The position numbers were made by a program, and so were the translations under genes. Below, piece after piece: positions 61,789-64,000 of a DNA stretch of 64,000 bases. Position 1 is the stretch's first letter, and each line of letters begins with the position of its first letter. Below the pieces are notes generated by a model, which saw nothing but the letters and a program-made list of their open reading frames with translations, ran no database searches and had not been told where the DNA came from. Location of the stretch: NCBI GenBank assembly GCA_938008165.1, contig CALLLP010000010.1, positions 1-64,000 of the forward strand, given 5' to 3'. Origin of the DNA: an uncultured Neomegalonema sp. Lineage in GTDB: Bacteria > Pseudomonadota > Alphaproteobacteria > Rhodobacterales > Rhodobacteraceae.

Positions 61789-62955
61789 CTAGTAGGCGAG
61801 ACCGCGCGCGGTTACCGGCCACAGCGTCTCGACCTTGCCGCCGCGAACGCCGACATACCAGTCATGAACATTGCAGGTCGGGTCGCAATGGCCCGGAACC
61901 AGCTTTAGCTTGTCATTGACCTTGAGCACACCATCCGGGTCCGCAATGACGCCATGCTCGTCGGAGCATTTGACATATTCCACATCGTCGCGTCCGTAGA
62001 TCACCGGCAGGCCACTATCCACCGATTGTGCCTTCAGCCCCGCGTCGCAGATGGCCTTATCCGCTTTTGCGTGGCTCATCACAGAGGTGAGGATGAACAG
62101 CGCGTTTTCCCATTCACCCTTGTCGATGCGGTTGCCGTCCTTGTCGAGAATGCGACCATAATCGGCATCCATGAAAGCGTAGGAGCCGCATTGCAACTCG
62201 TTATAAACGCCCGAATTGCCCTCGAAATAATACGAGCCGGTGCCGCCCCCGCCGACGATATCGCAGTCGAGACCTTCGGCCTTCAGGCCATCCACGGCAT
62301 CTTTGACCATCGCGACGGCAATATCGATCTTTGCCTTGCGGTCCTCGTATTTATCCATGTGCTGCATCGCGCCCTGATAGGCTTGGATACCCGAAAATTT
62401 CAGGCCCGGCGCAAAATCGATGGCCTTTGCAATGGCGATGACGTCTTCGGTGGTGGTCACACCGCAGCGCCCTGCCCCACAATCGATCTCGACAAGGCAT
62501 TCGATTTCAGTGCCATGCTTCATCGCGGCATTCGAGAGATCGGGGACATTCGTAATGTCATCGACACAGCAGATGGCCCGCGAGCCGAGTTTGGGGATTT
62601 GCGCCAAACGGTCGATCTTCGCCGGATCGCGAACCTGATTGGAGACCAGCACATCCTTGACGCCAGCGCGGGCGAATGCCTCGGCTTCGGATACCTTCTG
62701 ACAGCACACACCGACCGCGTCGCCATGCTCGATCTGATAATGCGCCACATCCGCCGATTTGTGCATTTTGCCATGAACGCGGTGGCGTACGCCCATCTTG
62801 GCGGCATGGTCGCGCATCTTCTTGACGTTGCGCTCGAAGGCGTCGAGATCAACAACGAGACACGGGGTCTGAATGTCGGCTTCGTCCATGCCAATGGCGG
62901 CAGGGATGTTATAGCCGACTTCGTATTGGTCGGTGATCTTGGTATAGGCGTTCAT
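61789..62955 (-). CDS. bhcC: 3-hydroxy-D-aspartate aldolase
   Basis: 388 residues, alanine racemase-N/D-threonine aldolase fold. The PLP-Lys region is VRHRVHGKMHKSADVAHYQ (Lys63 expected), with VEIDCGAGRCGV and DIVGGGGTGSYYFEG phosphate-binding loops. DADYGRILDKDGN and HCDPTCNVHDWYVG at the end hold metal-binding His and Cys. Together with BhcB and BhcD this is the beta-hydroxyaspartate cycle aldolase, which joins glyoxylate and glycine into (2R,3S)-beta-hydroxyaspartate. Starts 18 bases after bhcB; SD GGGAG. Confidence 0.9.
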   Translation of the reverse strand: MNAYTKITDQYEVGYNIPAAIGMDEADIQTPCLVVDLDAFERNVKKMRDHAAKMGVRHRVHGKMHKSADVAHYQIEHGDAVGVCCQKVSEAEAFARAGVKDVLVSNQVRDPAKIDRLAQIPKLGSRAICCVDDITNVPDLSNAAMKHGTEIECLVEIDCGAGRCGVTTTEDVIAIAKAIDFAPGLKFSGIQAYQGAMQHMDKYEDRKAKIDIAVAMVKDAVDGLKAEGLDCDIVGGGGTGSYYFEGNSGVYNELQCGSYAFMDADYGRILDKDGNRIDKGEWENALFILTSVMSHAKADKAICDAGLKAQSVDSGLPVIYGRDDVEYVKCSDEHGVIADPDGVLKVNDKLKLVPGHCDPTCNVHDWYVGVRGGKVETLWPVTARGLAY

Positions 62956-62973
62956 GCTTTCGCTCCCGTCAAA

Positions 62974-63936
62974 TCAACTGTTCATCCAAGGAAGGGCCTT
63001 GAGGTCCACATTGCCCCCGGTAATTATCACGCCGACCCGTTTTCCCGCGAAGGTATCGCGGTTTTTCAGGATCGTCGCCAGCGGCACCGCGCAGGACGGT
63101 TCGATCACGATTTTCATGCGTTGCCATGTCAGGTGCATCGCATCAATGATTTCCTGCTCACTGGCCAGCAGGATGTCGGTTACGTGGTTCGACACAAAAT
63201 GCCATGTACGATCCTTGAGCGGCACCTTCAACCCGTCGGCCACGGTGACCGGCGCATCATCCGCGATGATATGGCCCGCCTTGAAGGAGCGATAGGCATC
63301 GTCTGCCTGCTCCGGCTCGGCGGCGTAGATCTCCACATTTGGGGCGATATTGGAGAGGGTCAGGCACGTACCCGAAACCATGCCGCCCCCTCCGATGGGG
63401 GCGATCACGGCATCCAGACCCTCGACCTGCTCCATCATCTCGCGGGAGCATGTCGCCTGACCCGCAATGACGCGCGGATCGTTGTAGGGATGCACGAAAT
63501 CCGCGCCCGTCTGGGCCACTACATCCGCAAACACCGCCTCGCGTGAGGAGGTGGACGGCTCGCATTCCACCACCCGCGCGCCATAGCCCTTCATGGCGTC
63601 TTTCTTGGCCTGCGGCGCGGTACGCGGCACCACGACGCTGACCGGAATACCCCGGCGACCGGCTGCATAGCTGAGGGACAGGCCATGATTGCCAGAGGAA
63701 TGCGTCGCAACGCCCTTCTCCGCCTGCTCATCCGACAGGCCAAACACCGCATTCGAGGCACCGCGCACCTTGAACGCCCCTGCCTTCTGAAAGTTTTCGC
63801 ATTTGAAGAACAGTGACGCGCCCGTCAAATCGTCGAAATATTCCGATGTCAGGATCGGTGTCCGGTGGATATGCGGCGCGATCCGCTCATGGGCCGCGAT
63901 CACATCGTCGAAGTCGGGGAGGTTGAGATCCTGCAT
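62974..63936 (-). CDS. bhcB: Beta-hydroxyaspartate dehydratase
   Basis: 320 residues, threonine dehydratase/serine racemase-type. PLP-Lys lies in ENFQKAGAFKVRGASNA (Lys56), SSGNHGLSLSYAAG is the phosphate-binding segment, and PIGGGGMVSG the Gly loop. It removes water from beta-hydroxyaspartate to give iminosuccinate. It would be labelled threonine dehydratase without context; the downstream bhcC and bhcD settle the role. The ATG follows GAAAG. The stop of the presumed bhcA lies 4 bases upstream. Confidence 0.9.
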   Translation of the reverse strand: MQDLNLPDFDDVIAAHERIAPHIHRTPILTSEYFDDLTGASLFFKCENFQKAGAFKVRGASNAVFGLSDEQAEKGVATHSSGNHGLSLSYAAGRRGIPVSVVVPRTAPQAKKDAMKGYGARVVECEPSTSSREAVFADVVAQTGADFVHPYNDPRVIAGQATCSREMMEQVEGLDAVIAPIGGGGMVSGTCLTLSNIAPNVEIYAAEPEQADDAYRSFKAGHIIADDAPVTVADGLKVPLKDRTWHFVSNHVTDILLASEQEIIDAMHLTWQRMKIVIEPSCAVPLATILKNRDTFAGKRVGVIITGGNVDLKALPWMNS

Positions 63937-63939
63937 CGT

Positions 63940-64000
63940 TCAAGCTGCTTTCTTTAACGCATGTGCCGGTTTCGTCGTCCGATAATACTCCTGCGCCGCC
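63940..64000 (-). CDS. bhcA: C-terminal end of probable aspartate-glyoxylate aminotransferase
   Basis: Only the last 19 codons and the stop (63940-63942) are in the window; the deduced end is AAQEYYRTTKPAHALKKAA. It stops 3 bases before the bhcB start, as expected for a co-translated first gene. In the known bhc operons bhcA precedes bhcB and encodes aspartate-glyoxylate aminotransferase, so the identity is by position. Confidence 0.55.
   Translation of the reverse strand, partial: AAQEYYRTTKPAHALKKAA

Noticed and set aside
61954-63546. 530-codon open frame opposite bhcC and bhcB
   Set aside because: Shadow of two genes on the other strand, running across their junction.
62974-63936. Threonine dehydratase
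   Set aside because: The fold fits, but the adjacent bhcC and bhcD make beta-hydroxyaspartate dehydratase far more likely.

Overview
The window is a dense, GC-rich chromosomal segment from an alphaproteobacterium. The grounds are gene content: an ethylmalonyl-CoA mutase, propionyl-CoA carboxylase alpha, heterotetrameric sarcosine oxidase genes, a carnitine dehydrogenase-thioesterase fusion and a beta-hydroxyaspartate cycle operon. I see no rRNA, tRNA, CRISPR array, transposase or phage gene. Genus cannot be fixed from the sequence alone.

Left part (1-20 kb): a truncated coxG-like gene, a glutathione S-transferase, a very large secreted repeat protein, an RlmI-like rRNA methyltransferase, a flavin reductase and a convergent soxD-soxA-soxG operon that lacks soxB here. 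Next come a zinc-ribbon protein, a cupin, a DMT exporter, ethylmalonyl-CoA mutase, a histidine phosphatase and two NAD-dependent dehydrogenases. A divergent idnO/idnD pair (L-idonate to gluconate) faces itself across an unusually symmetric intergenic region.

Middle (19-43 kb): a lipoprotein with a SecD P1-head-like domain, a DUF2233-type secreted protein, a multispanning membrane protein and a TadG-like von Willebrand protein. These are followed by a complete branched-chain-type ABC transporter (substrate-binding protein plus livHMGF) running into the carnitine dehydrogenase-thioesterase fusion, which suggests uptake and breakdown of carnitine or a betaine. A tightly overlapping trehalose operon follows (otsB, GH15 hydrolase, otsA, cupin), with otsB apparently starting at CTG. 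Then come a PhnN-like kinase, a DUF2237 protein, pccA, small and metabolic genes, and an MscS-family channel.

Right part (43-64 kb): six overlapping genes (four glycosyltransferases, a histidine phosphatase, a polysaccharide deacetylase) form an unassigned glycoconjugate operon. After it lie preT-preA (reductive pyrimidine catabolism), a thioredoxin-like protein, a LOG-family protein and hemW-rdgB-rph. A NalP-like lipidated subtilisin autotransporter follows with a small coupled lipoprotein, then an SDR and nth. The window ends in bhcD-bhcC-bhcB and the last codons of a probable bhcA, all on the minus strand.

Together the genes describe an organism that lives on methylated amines, C2 compounds and propionate-type intermediates: glycolate and glyoxylate through the beta-hydroxyaspartate cycle, acetyl-CoA through the ethylmalonyl-CoA pathway, and carnitine, betaine and sarcosine through demethylating oxidation. 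The clearest uncharacterised items are the glycosyltransferase operon (43.6-49.6 kb), the lipidated protease with its partner, the SecD-head lipoprotein and the 1018-residue secreted protein.
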